Of a stretch of DNA of 64,000 nucleotides, positions 9,706-19,731 are shown piece after piece. A model generated the notes under the pieces. It made no database searches. It was not told where the DNA came from and saw only the letters and a program-made list of their open reading frames with translations. The position numbers and the translations under genes are program-made. Source of the DNA: Paracoccaceae bacterium. GTDB taxonomy: Bacteria; Pseudomonadota; Alphaproteobacteria; Rhodobacterales; Rhodobacteraceae. Where the stretch lies: the NCBI GenBank assembly GCA_021741245.1, contig JAIOYF010000010.1, positions 105,485 to 169,484 on the forward strand. Direction: 5' to 3'. Position 1 is the first letter of the stretch; every line of letters begins with the position of its first letter.

Positions 9706-11154
9706 ATGGTGGACATCCGACCCATTGCCTATCTGATTGGCCGAATGCTGGTCGTGCTGGCGATTTTGATGTTGGCCCCCGCGATCATTGATTTGCGGGC
9801 GGGCTTGCCCAACGGCCGGGATTTTCTGGAAAGCGCGCTGATCACCGGGGGCGTGGGGGGGCTGATTGCCTTGGCCACGGTCAACGCGCTGGGGCATGGG
9901 CTGGATATACGGCAGGCCTATTTGCTGACGGCCGTCATCTGGCTGGGGCTTCCGATGTTTTCCGCCTTGCCCTTTTTCCTTGGTGCGCCGGGGCTTTCGC
10001 TGACAGATGCCTATTTCGAAGCCGTGTCGGGCATGACCACAACCGGATCAACCGTGATTGTGGGGCTGGACGCCTTGCCTGTGGGCACCAACCTGTGGCG
10101 GGGCATGCTGAACTGGATTGGTGGGCTGGGCATTGCCTTTATCGCGATGATCTTTTTGCCGATCATGCGGGTGGGTGGCATGCAGTTTTTCCGGACCGAA
10201 GGCTTTGACACCTTTGGCAAGGCGCTGCCACGGGCGACCGATATCGCGCGGGCCTTGCTGTTGGTCTATACCGGGCTGACGGTGGCCTGTGTGCTGAGCT
10301 ATCTTTTGCTGGGCATGACGATCTTGGATGCTTTGGTCATGGGGGCGGCCACCATTGCGACGGGTGGCTTTGCGCCGACGGACGCCTCTTTTGGCAAGTA
10401 TCCCGGGGCGGCGGAATATGTGGGCGCGATCTTTATGGTGCTGTCGAGCCTGCCCTATATCCGCTATGTCCAGCTTGTCTCGGGCAGGCGGCGGGCGCTT
10501 TGGGATGATTTGCAGGTCCGCGCGATTGTGCTGTGGCTGTTGGTTGCCGTGGCGATTGTCAGCCTTTGGCGGATCGTGGTTGCGGATGCTGGCGCAGAAG
10601 AGGCGTTACGCGAAAGCCTGTTCAATCTGACGTCGATCCTGACGGGCACGGGGTTCTTTTCCGGCAGCTTTCCGATCTGGGGCAGCTTTGCGCTGGTTGT
10701 CGCCTTTGTCTTGGGGATGATCGGGGGCTGCTCTGGCTCCTCTTCGGGCGCGCTGAGCGTTTTCCGGGTGCAACTGTCAGCGCGCGCGATTGGGGCACAG
10801 ATCGCGGCGATCAATCACCCAGACCGCGTGGTGCCGCTGCGCTATGCCGGGCGGCCCGTGGAGATTGAGACGATGAATGCCCTGATGCTCTATGTCACGG
10901 GCTATATCCTGACCATCGGGGTTCTGTCGGTCGCGATGACCATGGTTGGGGTTGATATCACCTCGGCGCTATTTGGGATTTGGACATCGCTTGGCAACAT
11001 CGGCTATGGCTTTGGCCCGATGTTGGCCGAGACGGGCACCTTTCGCGATTTCCCCGATGCCGCCAAATGGATCATGACGCTGGCCATGTTGCTGGGTCGG
11101 CTTGGCTTGCTTGCGATCTTCGTGTTGGTCCTGCCGCAGTTCTGGCGCGCATAG
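9706..11154 (+). CDS. TrkH family potassium uptake protein (copy 1)
   Basis: Four P-loop repeats: SGMTTTGSTV, TIATGGFAPTDASFG, ILTGTGFFSGSF, LGNIGYGFGP; GGCSGSSSGALSVFR. Confidence 0.93.
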   Translation: MVDIRPIAYLIGRMLVVLAILMLAPAIIDLRAGLPNGRDFLESALITGGVGGLIALATVNALGHGLDIRQAYLLTAVIWLGLPMFSALPFFLGAPGLSLTDAYFEAVSGMTTTGSTVIVGLDALPVGTNLWRGMLNWIGGLGIAFIAMIFLPIMRVGGMQFFRTEGFDTFGKALPRATDIARALLLVYTGLTVACVLSYLLLGMTILDALVMGAATIATGGFAPTDASFGKYPGAAEYVGAIFMVLSSLPYIRYVQLVSGRRRALWDDLQVRAIVLWLLVAVAIVSLWRIVVADAGAEEALRESLFNLTSILTGTGFFSGSFPIWGSFALVVAFVLGMIGGCSGSSSGALSVFRVQLSARAIGAQIAAINHPDRVVPLRYAGRPVEIETMNALMLYVTGYILTIGVLSVAMTMVGVDITSALFGIWTSLGNIGYGFGPMLAETGTFRDFPDAAKWIMTLAMLLGRLGLLAIFVLVLPQFWRA

Positions 11155-11202
11155 AGTGTGAACTGTTGACTTGGGCAAAGCTTGCCGCCAAGGCTCTGGC
11201 GT

Positions 11203-12651
11203 ATGATTGATGTGCGTCCTGTCGCCTATGTGATCGGCCTTCTGGTGTCTGCCATGGGGGTCTTCATGATGTTCCCCTTGGCGCTGGATCTGGCGGCGGG
11301 GGATCCGCATTGGCGGGCGTTCTTCCGTTCGGCCGTGATTTGTCTTGTGGCGGGCGGCGCGACGGCGATGGCCTCGGCCAATGGCGCAAACGGGTCGATG
11401 ACCTTGCAACAGATCTTTTTGCTGACAACGGGGGTCTGGCTGGCGATGCCCGCCTTTGGCGCGCTGCCGCTGATCTTGGGGGAGCCGGGGCTAAGCCTGA
11501 CGGATGCGTTTTTCGAAAGCATTTCGGGCATGACCACGACCGGAACCACGGTGATTGAGGGGATCGATGCCCTGCCGCTGGGCACCAACCTGTGGCGTGC
11601 CATTCTGCAATGGCTGGGGGGCCTTGGGATTGTCATCGTCGCGATGTTGTTCTTGCCGGTGATGAAGGTGGGGGGGATGCAATTCTTCCGATCCGAAGGA
11701 TTTGACACGTTGGGCAAGGTTTTGCCGCGTGCGCTGGATATCTCATCGGCCTTGATCCAGATTTACGTCTTGCTGACGGTGGCCTGTGCGATCACCTATT
11801 TTGCCTTGGGGATGAGCGGGTTTGAGGCGGTTTGCCATGCCCTGACCACGGTTTCCACGGGCGGGTTTTCCACATCAGACCGCAGTTTCGGGCTGTTTCA
11901 GGGGCCTGCGGAATATGCGGCCTCGATCTTCATGCTGCTTGGCAGCTTGCCGTTCATCCGTTTTGTGCAACTGGCCCAAGGCTCTATCCGCCCGCTTTTG
12001 ACCGACAGTCAGGTGCGGGCCTATTTGCGCTGGAACGCCTATGCCGTTGTGGCGATTGTTGCCTATGAGTTGTGGCACGGTGGCCAAAGCCTGCCTGTGC
12101 TGCTGCGAGAAACCACATTCAACGTCGTCTCGACCTTTTCCGGCACCGGGTTTTCAAGTGTGGACCTGTCATCTTGGGGGCCGTTCCCCTTTGTGCTGTT
12201 GATCGTGGTGGGGCTGATCGGGGGGTGCACGTCGTCAACCGGGTGTTCGGTCAAGGTGTTTCGCTATCTGATCTTGTTCGAGGCGATCAAGGTGCAGATC
12301 AAGCGCCTGCATAACCCGTCTTCGGTCAATCCGATGCGCTATGACGGGCAAGCGGTCAGCTTTGACGTGGTGGATTCGGTGATCGTGTTCTTCACCATGT
12401 TCATCCTGACCTTTGGTCTTTTGGCTGTGGCGCTTGGGTTGTCGGGGCTGGAGTTCAAGACAGCCGTGACCGCCGCATGGACATCCGTGGCCAATATCGG
12501 CCCGGTTTTTGGCCCCGAGGTGGGGCCAACCGGGGCCGTACACGGATTTCCCGACTTTGCCAAATGGCTGATGATGGCGGGAATGTTGGTGGGGCGACTG
12601 GAGCTTTTGTCGGTCTATGTGCTGTTCATGCGGCGGTTTTGGCAGACCTGA
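11203..12651 (+). CDS. TrkH family potassium uptake protein (copy 2)
   Basis: Paralogue of the previous CDS: SGMTTTGTTV, TVSTGGFSTSDRSFG, TFSGTGFSSVD, VANIGPVFGP; ATG at 11203. Confidence 0.93.
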   Translation: MIDVRPVAYVIGLLVSAMGVFMMFPLALDLAAGDPHWRAFFRSAVICLVAGGATAMASANGANGSMTLQQIFLLTTGVWLAMPAFGALPLILGEPGLSLTDAFFESISGMTTTGTTVIEGIDALPLGTNLWRAILQWLGGLGIVIVAMLFLPVMKVGGMQFFRSEGFDTLGKVLPRALDISSALIQIYVLLTVACAITYFALGMSGFEAVCHALTTVSTGGFSTSDRSFGLFQGPAEYAASIFMLLGSLPFIRFVQLAQGSIRPLLTDSQVRAYLRWNAYAVVAIVAYELWHGGQSLPVLLRETTFNVVSTFSGTGFSSVDLSSWGPFPFVLLIVVGLIGGCTSSTGCSVKVFRYLILFEAIKVQIKRLHNPSSVNPMRYDGQAVSFDVVDSVIVFFTMFILTFGLLAVALGLSGLEFKTAVTAAWTSVANIGPVFGPEVGPTGAVHGFPDFAKWLMMAGMLVGRLELLSVYVLFMRRFWQT

Positions 12652-12662
12652 GCCTTTTCAGG

Positions 12663-14006
12663 TCAGACCGCTGCCTCGACCGCGCCGACAATCTCATTCA
12701 CCACAGAGAGCAACATCGCCTCATCCTCACATTCGGCCATCACGCGGATCAGCGGTTCGGTGCCGGATTTGCGGATGAGGATGCGGCCCTTGCCCTTTAT
12801 CCGCGCGGCATTCGCCTCGATCACCGATTTGACGGCGGCTTGCTCCAAGGGTTTTACGCCATCGGGAAAGCGGACGTTCTTCAACAGCTGGGGCACGGTT
12901 TCAAACTGCTGCACAAGGGTGCTGGCCTTATGCCCGGTGCGGGCCATCTCGGCCAGAAATTGCAGACCCGCGATCAGACCATCCCCGGTGGTGGCATAGT
13001 CGGTCATCACGATATGGCCCGATTGTTCGCCGCCAAGGTTAAAGCCCCCGGCGCGCATCCGTTCCACCACGTAGCGATCCCCGACCGCCGTGCGCTCCAA
13101 CCGCAGGCCACGCGCCGCCAGATGACGTTCCAGCCCAAGGTTTGACATAACGGTGGCGACAAGGGCCCCGCCGCGCAGTTTGCCCTCTTCGGCCCAGCGG
13201 GTGGCCAGCATGGCCATGATCTGGTCGCCATCCGCGACGCGGCCTGTTTCGTCCAAGATCATCACGCGGTCTGCATCGCCATCAAGGCAGATGCCCACAT
13301 CGGCACCATGCGCCACCACTGCCTCGGCCGCGGTCTGGGTATAGGTGGAGCCGCAGCGGTCATTGATGTTGGTGCCGTTGGGCGCAACACCAATGGGCAC
13401 CACGGTTGCGCCCAGTTCCCAAAGCACCTCGGGCGCGGCCTTGTAGGCCGCCCCATTGGCGCAATCGATCACCACCTTTAGCCCATCCAGACGAACGCCC
13501 GCCGGAAAAGTGGTCTTGACGAATTCCTGATAGCGGCCACGGCCATCCTCGATCCGCTTGGCACGGCCAATATTGTCAGCCTGCGCATATTGGATTTCGC
13601 CTTCGACAATCGCCTCGATCTCGGCCTCGGCCTCATCCGACAGCTTGAAGCCGTCGGGGCCGAAGAATTTGATCCCGTTGTCTTGATGCGGGTTGTGGCT
13701 GGCCGAGATCATCACGCCCACATCCGCCCGCATGCTGCGCGTCAAGAACCCCACGGCGGGGGTCGGAACGGGGCCAAGCAGCAAGACATTCATGCCCGTG
13801 CTGGTCAGCCCGGCGGTCAGGGCGTTTTCCAGCATATAGCCCGACAGGCGCGTGTCCTTGCCAATGACAACACGGTGGCCTGCCGCCCCGTCCCGGCGAA
13901 AGAACCGGCCCGCCGCAGCCCCAAGGCGCAGGGCCATGTCGGCGGTCATCGGAAAGGCATTGGCACGGCCGCGCACACCGTCGGTTCCAAACAGCTTGCG
14001 TGTCAT
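12663..14006 (-). CDS. glmM: Phosphoglucosamine mutase
   Basis: [65 protein letters not shown]. Confidence 0.97.
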   Translation of the reverse strand: MTRKLFGTDGVRGRANAFPMTADMALRLGAAAGRFFRRDGAAGHRVVIGKDTRLSGYMLENALTAGLTSTGMNVLLLGPVPTPAVGFLTRSMRADVGVMISASHNPHQDNGIKFFGPDGFKLSDEAEAEIEAIVEGEIQYAQADNIGRAKRIEDGRGRYQEFVKTTFPAGVRLDGLKVVIDCANGAAYKAAPEVLWELGATVVPIGVAPNGTNINDRCGSTYTQTAAEAVVAHGADVGICLDGDADRVMILDETGRVADGDQIMAMLATRWAEEGKLRGGALVATVMSNLGLERHLAARGLRLERTAVGDRYVVERMRAGGFNLGGEQSGHIVMTDYATTGDGLIAGLQFLAEMARTGHKASTLVQQFETVPQLLKNVRFPDGVKPLEQAAVKSVIEANAARIKGKGRILIRKSGTEPLIRVMAECEDEAMLLSVVNEIVGAVEAAV

Positions 14007-15013
14007 TCACTCGTTCCTTTTGTTGCTACTTGCCACAGCGAAAGCGCCGCCCGTGTTTCGGCCACATCATGCACGCGTATCATCTGCATCCCCTGCGCCA
14101 CACCTGCCAGCGCCACCGCCAGCGATCCGGGCATGCGGCGCGCGGCATCCTCTTCGCCCGACAGCGTGCCGATAAAGCGCTTGCGGCTGGCCCCCAGCAA
14201 GACCGGCACGCCAAGCCCGTGGAACAGCGACAGCCGGGCCAGAAGGGTCAGGTTGTGGGTCAGCGTCTTGCCAAACCCGATGCCGGGATCAATGGCGATA
14301 TTGTGCTTGGCGATGCCAGCGGCCTGCGCCTCGGCCATGCGGGAGGCCAGCGCGTCATAGACATCAAGAAGAACATCGTCATAGCGCGGATCGTTTTGCA
14401 TGGTCTGCGGATTGGCGATGGAATGCATCAATATCACGGGGGCCGCTGTCTGGGCCACAAGGCCCGCCATCCTTGGGTCAAAGGTCAGGGCGGTGACGTC
14501 ATTGACAATGCCTGCCCCCGCGCCAAGGGCCGCTTGCGCCACGTCGGCCTTGCGGGTGTCGATGGAAATCGGGCGGGCGATGCCTGCGGCCCGCATCGCC
14601 GCGATCACCGGGGCGGTGCGGCTGATCTCATCGGCAACGGCAACCTCTGCCGCGCCGGGGCGGGTGCTTTCGCCGCCGATATCCAGAATATCGGCCGTTG
14701 CCGCCATCTGCCGCGCGCCCATCAAGGCGGCCTCGGGGCGATAAAACAGCCCCCCATCCGAGAAACTGTCGGGCGTCACGTTGACGATTCCCATGATCCG
14801 GGGCTGGTTCATCGCAAGCCCGGCAAAGTCGGGGCGCGGGGTGGTGAGGGAGGCCAGATCAGCCGCCGAAAAATCGCTGGCCGGCATCACCTTTGGGGGC
14901 TGACCACGCTCCAGCACCTCGACATGGGAAAAGTGGCACCATCCACCGGCCAGCGGCAAGGCCGTCTTGGGTTTGGCAACATCGGTCACAGGAATTGGGC
15001 GAATGTAGATCAT
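14003..15013 (-). CDS. folP: Dihydropteroate synthase
   Basis: [52 protein letters not shown]; 4 nt overlap with glmM. Confidence 0.96.
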   Translation of the reverse strand: MIYIRPIPVTDVAKPKTALPLAGGWCHFSHVEVLERGQPPKVMPASDFSAADLASLTTPRPDFAGLAMNQPRIMGIVNVTPDSFSDGGLFYRPEAALMGARQMAATADILDIGGESTRPGAAEVAVADEISRTAPVIAAMRAAGIARPISIDTRKADVAQAALGAGAGIVNDVTALTFDPRMAGLVAQTAAPVILMHSIANPQTMQNDPRYDDVLLDVYDALASRMAEAQAAGIAKHNIAIDPGIGFGKTLTHNLTLLARLSLFHGLGVPVLLGASRKRFIGTLSGEEDAARRMPGSLAVALAGVAQGMQMIRVHDVAETRAALSLWQVATKGTSE

Positions 15014-15052
15014 AAGACTGCATTAGGCCCCAGACCTAGGTTTTGGCAAGGG

Positions 15053-15967
15053 TTACGACGGCGCGCGCTCTACCGGAACGCGGCTTCCTGCCGGGAGTGC
15101 AACATCCCCGTGAACGACCAAGCCGCTGGCGGCCATCGTCTCGGCCAGCCAAAGCGCAAGGCCGACAGGTTCGGCCAATTTTGGGCCATCAACCGCATCA
15201 AGCACCATCTTGGACGGGGCCCAGACCACCGATTGGCCGCGCTTTATCGCCCAGTCCATCTCGGTCCGGGTGGCCACGACCACACAGCGCGGATCGCGGG
15301 CGGCCAAGGTCCATGCGTTTTGTTCGATGGCCAACATGTCGATCCGGCGCTGTGTTGGCTTGTGCCCGGTTTGGGCGCGCGGGGTATCCGGCAATCCGAC
15401 GGTCAAGATCAGCGGCATGCCGCGCCGCAACAGCGCATCCAGCAGCCCCGACAGGCCGGCGGAGGCGATGGCCTCATTGTCCAGATGCACGACAAGGGGG
15501 TGAACGGCGGCCTCTTCCCCGTCGTTTCCAACGACGCGCACCGCCGCCTCTGCCCGGCTGCGCACGATCTCGACGCCCAGTTTATAGGGGCCGATATCCA
15601 GCTTTTCGATCCGGACAAAGACCCGCATGGCCTGCGGTTCCGCCAAGATGCGTTCCGCCAGACGTTCGGCCAATGTTTCCAGCAGGTTCAACCGCTCGGC
15701 CGCAAGCTCTGCGGCGATGGCTTCGGTGATCCGGTCATAGGACAGGATGCGGTCCACATCATCGTTCAGGGGCTGTGCGACGGGGCGGACCTCGACCACG
15801 ACGTTGAACATCACGCGTTGCTTTTGGCCGCGTTCCTTTTGAAAGGCCCCGATATCCACATCCACCACATGATCGCGCAGCGAAATGCGGTCGCGCGGAT
15901 CTGCACTGGCAGAGGCGTGGCTGCGTTCTTCGGGATGGGCAAAGGCAAGCTGGATGTCGGTGGTCAT
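15053..15967 (-). CDS. Dihydroneopterin aldolase family protein with about 150 aa C-terminal extension
   Basis: FolB-like region (DRISLRDHVVDVDIGAFQKERGQKQRVMFNVVVEV...LLETLAERLAERILAEPQAMRVFVRIEKLD); C-terminal half not recognised. Confidence 0.82.
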   Translation of the reverse strand: MTTDIQLAFAHPEERSHASASADPRDRISLRDHVVDVDIGAFQKERGQKQRVMFNVVVEVRPVAQPLNDDVDRILSYDRITEAIAAELAAERLNLLETLAERLAERILAEPQAMRVFVRIEKLDIGPYKLGVEIVRSRAEAAVRVVGNDGEEAAVHPLVVHLDNEAIASAGLSGLLDALLRRGMPLILTVGLPDTPRAQTGHKPTQRRIDMLAIEQNAWTLAARDPRCVVVATRTEMDWAIKRGQSVVWAPSKMVLDAVDGPKLAEPVGLALWLAETMAASGLVVHGDVALPAGSRVPVERAPS

Positions 15968-16085
15968 CTGGCTCCCCGGCGCAGGCTGTTGATGGCAGGG
16001 CGACTGTATCGCCCGCCGTGACCTGCACTTGCCCTAAGCCGACCGATGAGGCAACCCCAGCGACCGACTTATAGCGCAAGATTGC

Positions 16086-16763
16086 CTAGGGTTGGCGATA
16101 GAACATATGCGCCCCGATCGAGGCGGTGCGGGGGAAACGATGCGCCCAGCGGGGACGCACGGCATTGGTATGAAAATGCGTGGCGCCATCGGTCAGGGTG
16201 CGGGGGGCCCCGTCAAGCATCAGCCGCGCAATGCGTCCGGCGCGATCAGCCGCACCTTGTTCGCGCATCACATCCTTGATCCCGTCGCAGTTGAACGAGA
16301 ACTGGCAGCCCTTGCGGCCCCCTTGGTTGACGACCCCGCACACCGAATGCGGATAGCTTGGATTGTCGACCCGGTTCAAAATGACCTCGGCCACGGCAAA
16401 CTGGCCCTTGAGTGATTCACCACGGGCTTCGAAATACAGCGCCGTGCGCAGGCATTGCCATTCCACATCGCCCGATGGGGAAGGCTGAGAGGCCAGATAG
16501 GCGTCATCATAGCGCAGAGTGCCGGTCAGAGGGGCCGGGACCTTGGCTGCCTTGGACGACAGCTTGCCCTGCGCCACGGCAGACAAAGTGTTTTGCCCAA
16601 GCGCACGGATTGTGGCATGCTCTACCCCCATGAGGGAGGAGACTTGTTCGGCCAAACCCATGGCCGGGCTGTTAGAGTGGCTCACCGTCACCTCGGCGAA
16701 GGCCGCTCCACCTTGAACAAGGGCCACCGTGGTGGCCAGTGCCCAGAATTGTCGCAAGCGCAT
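16086..16763 (-). CDS. SleB-type cell wall hydrolase
   Basis: CLRTALYFEARGESLKGQFAVAEVILNRVDNPSYPHSVCGVVNQGG...CQFSFNCDG; signal peptide. Confidence 0.9.
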   Translation of the reverse strand: MRLRQFWALATTVALVQGGAAFAEVTVSHSNSPAMGLAEQVSSLMGVEHATIRALGQNTLSAVAQGKLSSKAAKVPAPLTGTLRYDDAYLASQPSPSGDVEWQCLRTALYFEARGESLKGQFAVAEVILNRVDNPSYPHSVCGVVNQGGRKGCQFSFNCDGIKDVMREQGAADRAGRIARLMLDGAPRTLTDGATHFHTNAVRPRWAHRFPRTASIGAHMFYRQP

Positions 16764-16988
16764 TGTCTACTGTTCCGTATTGTTGCCTTTTCGCACAGAC
16801 CCCCTCACATCTGCGTGATCTGTGCGCCAGAGGAACGGGTTAGGGTAAGATGCCGCGTGAGTCTATGTATGTGGCAAAAACACAACAAGACAGGCCGAAT
16901 TATCGGCGGAAATCCGCGCAAAACTTAATTCTCCACATAAGGATCGCCCTGTAACTACCTTATATTGTGGTGTTTTTAGACTTATCCA

Positions 16989-19526
16989 CTAGTGTAATAT
17001 TGGGTCCTGCAGGGCAAGATGGGCGGCTGCCAACCGTGCCAAAGGCACCCGATAGGGCGAACAAGAGACATAATCAAAGCCTGCCTTGCGGCAAAAGGCG
17101 ATTGATTCGGGGTTGCCGCCATGTTCGCCGCAGATCGACAGGGTCAGATCCTGCCGGGTTTGGCGACCCCGCTCGGCCCCGATCAACAGCAATTCCCCCA
17201 CCCCATCCACATCCAGAATATGGAAGGGATCTTCGGGGAACACGCCTTGCTGGACATAAGTGTTCATAAAGCGCCCGGCATCATCGCGGCTGAGGCCATA
17301 GGTCATCTGCGTCAGGTCATTGGTGCCAAAGGACAAGAAGGCGGCATGTTGCGCAATCTCGCCCGCGCGCAGGGCGGCGCGCGGTGTTTCGACCATCACG
17401 CCCAGCTTGTAGTCGAAATCTGTCCCTTCCTTGATCCGCACCGATGCGGCGACGGCATCGATATGGGTCTTGACCAACTCCACCTCACGCCGGGCGCTGA
17501 CAAGGGGGATCATGATCTCGGGCACGACGGCGGCGCCACGGCGGGCAACCTCGACCGTTGCCTCAAAGATCGCCTGTGCCTGCATGGCGTATATCTCGGG
17601 CAAGACCACGCCCAAGCGGACCCCACGCATGCCCAGCATCGGGTTGAACTCGGCCAGGGCCTCGGCCCGGCGCGTCACGTCCGACAGAGGTTTGTCCAAG
17701 GCCTCGGCCAATTCGCGCAGACCTTCGCGGCTATGGGGCAGGAATTCGTGGAGCGGTGGGTCAAAGAGGCGGATGCAGACCGGAAGCCCTGCCATGATTT
17801 CAAACAGCTGCACGAAATCGGCGCGTTGCATCGGCAAAAGCCGGGTCAAAGCGGCGGCCCGTTCCTGTGAGGAATCTGCAAAGATCATCTCACGCATCAC
17901 GACCAGGCGGTCTTCTTCAAAGAACATATGTTCGGTCCGGCACAGGCCAATGCCTTGCGCCTTGAACGTGCGGGCCATGGCGGCATCGGTGGGAGTGTCG
18001 GCATTGGCCCGAACGCCAATGTCGCGGAATTGGTCGGCCCAGCCCAGCAGGGTCTGGAAATGCTCATCCAGCGCGGGGGGCAGCATGTCGGCAGCCCCGG
18101 CAAGGACCTGACCCGTGGTGCCATCCACCGTGATCAGATCGCCCACGCCAAAGCTTCGCCCCTGCGCATGGATGCGCTTTTCCTTTGGGTCCAGCCGGAT
18201 ATCGGCCCCGACCACGCAGGGCAGGCCAAGGCCACGGGCGATCACGGCGGCGTGGCTGGTCATGCCGCCCCGCTCAGTCAGGACGGCGGCGGCGGAGTGC
18301 ATGCCGCGAATATCTTCGGGGGCGGTTTCGCGGCGCACCAGAATGCAAGGCTCGCCCCGCGCAGCGCTGGCTTGGGCGGCGGCAGAGGAAAACACGATCC
18401 GCCCCACGGCGGCACCCGGGCTTGCGGCAATGCCACGGGCGACCACATCGCGGGGCGCGCGGGCGTCGACCTGCGGGTGCAACATTTCGGTCAAGGCGCG
18501 GGGTTCGACGCGCAGAACCGCCTCTTCTTGGGAAATCACGCCATCCATGGCCAGATCCACCGCGATGCGCAGCCCGGCACGGGCCGAGCGCTGCACCTTG
18601 ACCGCGTCAAGAACCGCCAATCTGCCATCTTCGATGGTGAATTCGATCTGCATCTCTTCGCGCAGGCGGGCGCGGCAGGCCACGCCATAGCGCAAGAGGT
18701 CGGCAAAGATCTCGGGCGCGATGTCTTGCAGCGAGGGGCCGCGCGGATCATGCGTAAGGTACAGCGCCTGCTCGGCCTTGAGCGCATCACGGCCCTGACC
18801 CTGCCCAAGGTAACGCCCGGTGATCTGGGACTGTCCGGTCACGGGATCGACGAACTGGATCACGCCAGAGCCGGAAATGCCCTGACCAATGCCCTGCGCC
18901 ATGGCCTGCACCACAAGACCCAAGGGGGCCTCGGCGGGTGCGCCCTTGGCCTGACGCAGCAGGCGGGCGCTTGTCCCCTCCCATGCGCGGGCCATGGAGC
19001 GCAGCACCTCGGCCAGTTGGCGGGCGGGGTCAAAGGGGAACTCCTCGTCCATCTCCACCTCATAGACGCGCAGGGCGTCCTTGATGGCGGAGGCTGAGGG
19101 TTGGGTGGTGGCAAACATATCGGGGTCAAGCCGCGCGACATGGGTGGAATAGCTTTGGATAAAGCGCAGATAGATGGCATCCGCCGCCGCCTGACCATGA
19201 CGCAGCACAAGGGCTGCATGCTGATCGGCGTTGAGCCCGATGTTGAGCACCGTGGCAGGCCCGCCCCAATCGGGGTTTTCCGGGCTGGGCCGGACCGAGA
19301 TCAGGGAGGTTTCCCCGAAATGGGCCAGGATTGCTTTGCTGTCAATGGGATGACCCGCCGCGATGGAGCGCACGGTCGGGGCGGACAGGGCCACGGTTTC
19401 GGGTACGGGCAGGTCCAGCCGGACCAGACGTTGCAGGCATTTCGCGCGCCAGCCATGCGACGGACGGTCGATCCGGGCGGTGGGCGTGATGCGGGCAAAG
19501 TCGCTGACGTGGTCGGTTTTCTGCAC
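16989..19526 (-). CDS. Pyruvate phosphate dikinase-like / PEP-binding protein with divergent N-terminal domain
   Basis: LTERGGMTSHAAVIARGLGLPCVVGADI (phosphohistidine domain), CRTEHMFF, GTNDLTQMTYGLSRDDAGRFM, CGEHGGNPESI; N-terminal GGKGANL and WMLQTR-type motifs not found. Confidence 0.85.
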   Translation of the reverse strand: MQKTDHVSDFARITPTARIDRPSHGWRAKCLQRLVRLDLPVPETVALSAPTVRSIAAGHPIDSKAILAHFGETSLISVRPSPENPDWGGPATVLNIGLNADQHAALVLRHGQAAADAIYLRFIQSYSTHVARLDPDMFATTQPSASAIKDALRVYEVEMDEEFPFDPARQLAEVLRSMARAWEGTSARLLRQAKGAPAEAPLGLVVQAMAQGIGQGISGSGVIQFVDPVTGQSQITGRYLGQGQGRDALKAEQALYLTHDPRGPSLQDIAPEIFADLLRYGVACRARLREEMQIEFTIEDGRLAVLDAVKVQRSARAGLRIAVDLAMDGVISQEEAVLRVEPRALTEMLHPQVDARAPRDVVARGIAASPGAAVGRIVFSSAAAQASAARGEPCILVRRETAPEDIRGMHSAAAVLTERGGMTSHAAVIARGLGLPCVVGADIRLDPKEKRIHAQGRSFGVGDLITVDGTTGQVLAGAADMLPPALDEHFQTLLGWADQFRDIGVRANADTPTDAAMARTFKAQGIGLCRTEHMFFEEDRLVVMREMIFADSSQERAAALTRLLPMQRADFVQLFEIMAGLPVCIRLFDPPLHEFLPHSREGLRELAEALDKPLSDVTRRAEALAEFNPMLGMRGVRLGVVLPEIYAMQAQAIFEATVEVARRGAAVVPEIMIPLVSARREVELVKTHIDAVAASVRIKEGTDFDYKLGVMVETPRAALRAGEIAQHAAFLSFGTNDLTQMTYGLSRDDAGRFMNTYVQQGVFPEDPFHILDVDGVGELLLIGAERGRQTRQDLTLSICGEHGGNPESIAFCRKAGFDYVSCSPYRVPLARLAAAHLALQDPILH

Positions 19527-19650
19527 TGCGGCAATCCTTCTGATGCCCAGACACTACACCGATTTCACGGTGTGGCAAGCGCCCGGCAGGGGGCGGGCTT
19601 GCGACTTTTTGGGGTAGGGCAGTGTAGGATTCGCGGGGCGCGGAAACGAA

Positions 19651-19731
19651 GAAGGGGGGGGCTGTCTGCCCCCCCATCGCTTTTCTGGCGAAAAGCGATT
19701 CCCCCCCGAGGATATTTAGAAACAGATGAAA
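19651..19731 (-). repeat. Intergenic repeat family A, copy 2
   Basis: Reverse complement reads ttcatctgtttctaaatatcctcgggggggaatcgcttttcgccagaaaagcgatgggggggcagacagccccccc, starting just after the glyS stop. Confidence 0.6.

Noticed and set aside
14000-16021. 673 aa plus-strand ORF
   Set aside because: Antisense to glmM end, folP and folB; low-complexity His/Gly/Arg-rich translation, a GC-rich shadow ORF
17928-19097. 389 aa plus-strand ORF
   Set aside because: Antisense to the PPDK-like gene with composition typical of a reverse-frame artefact
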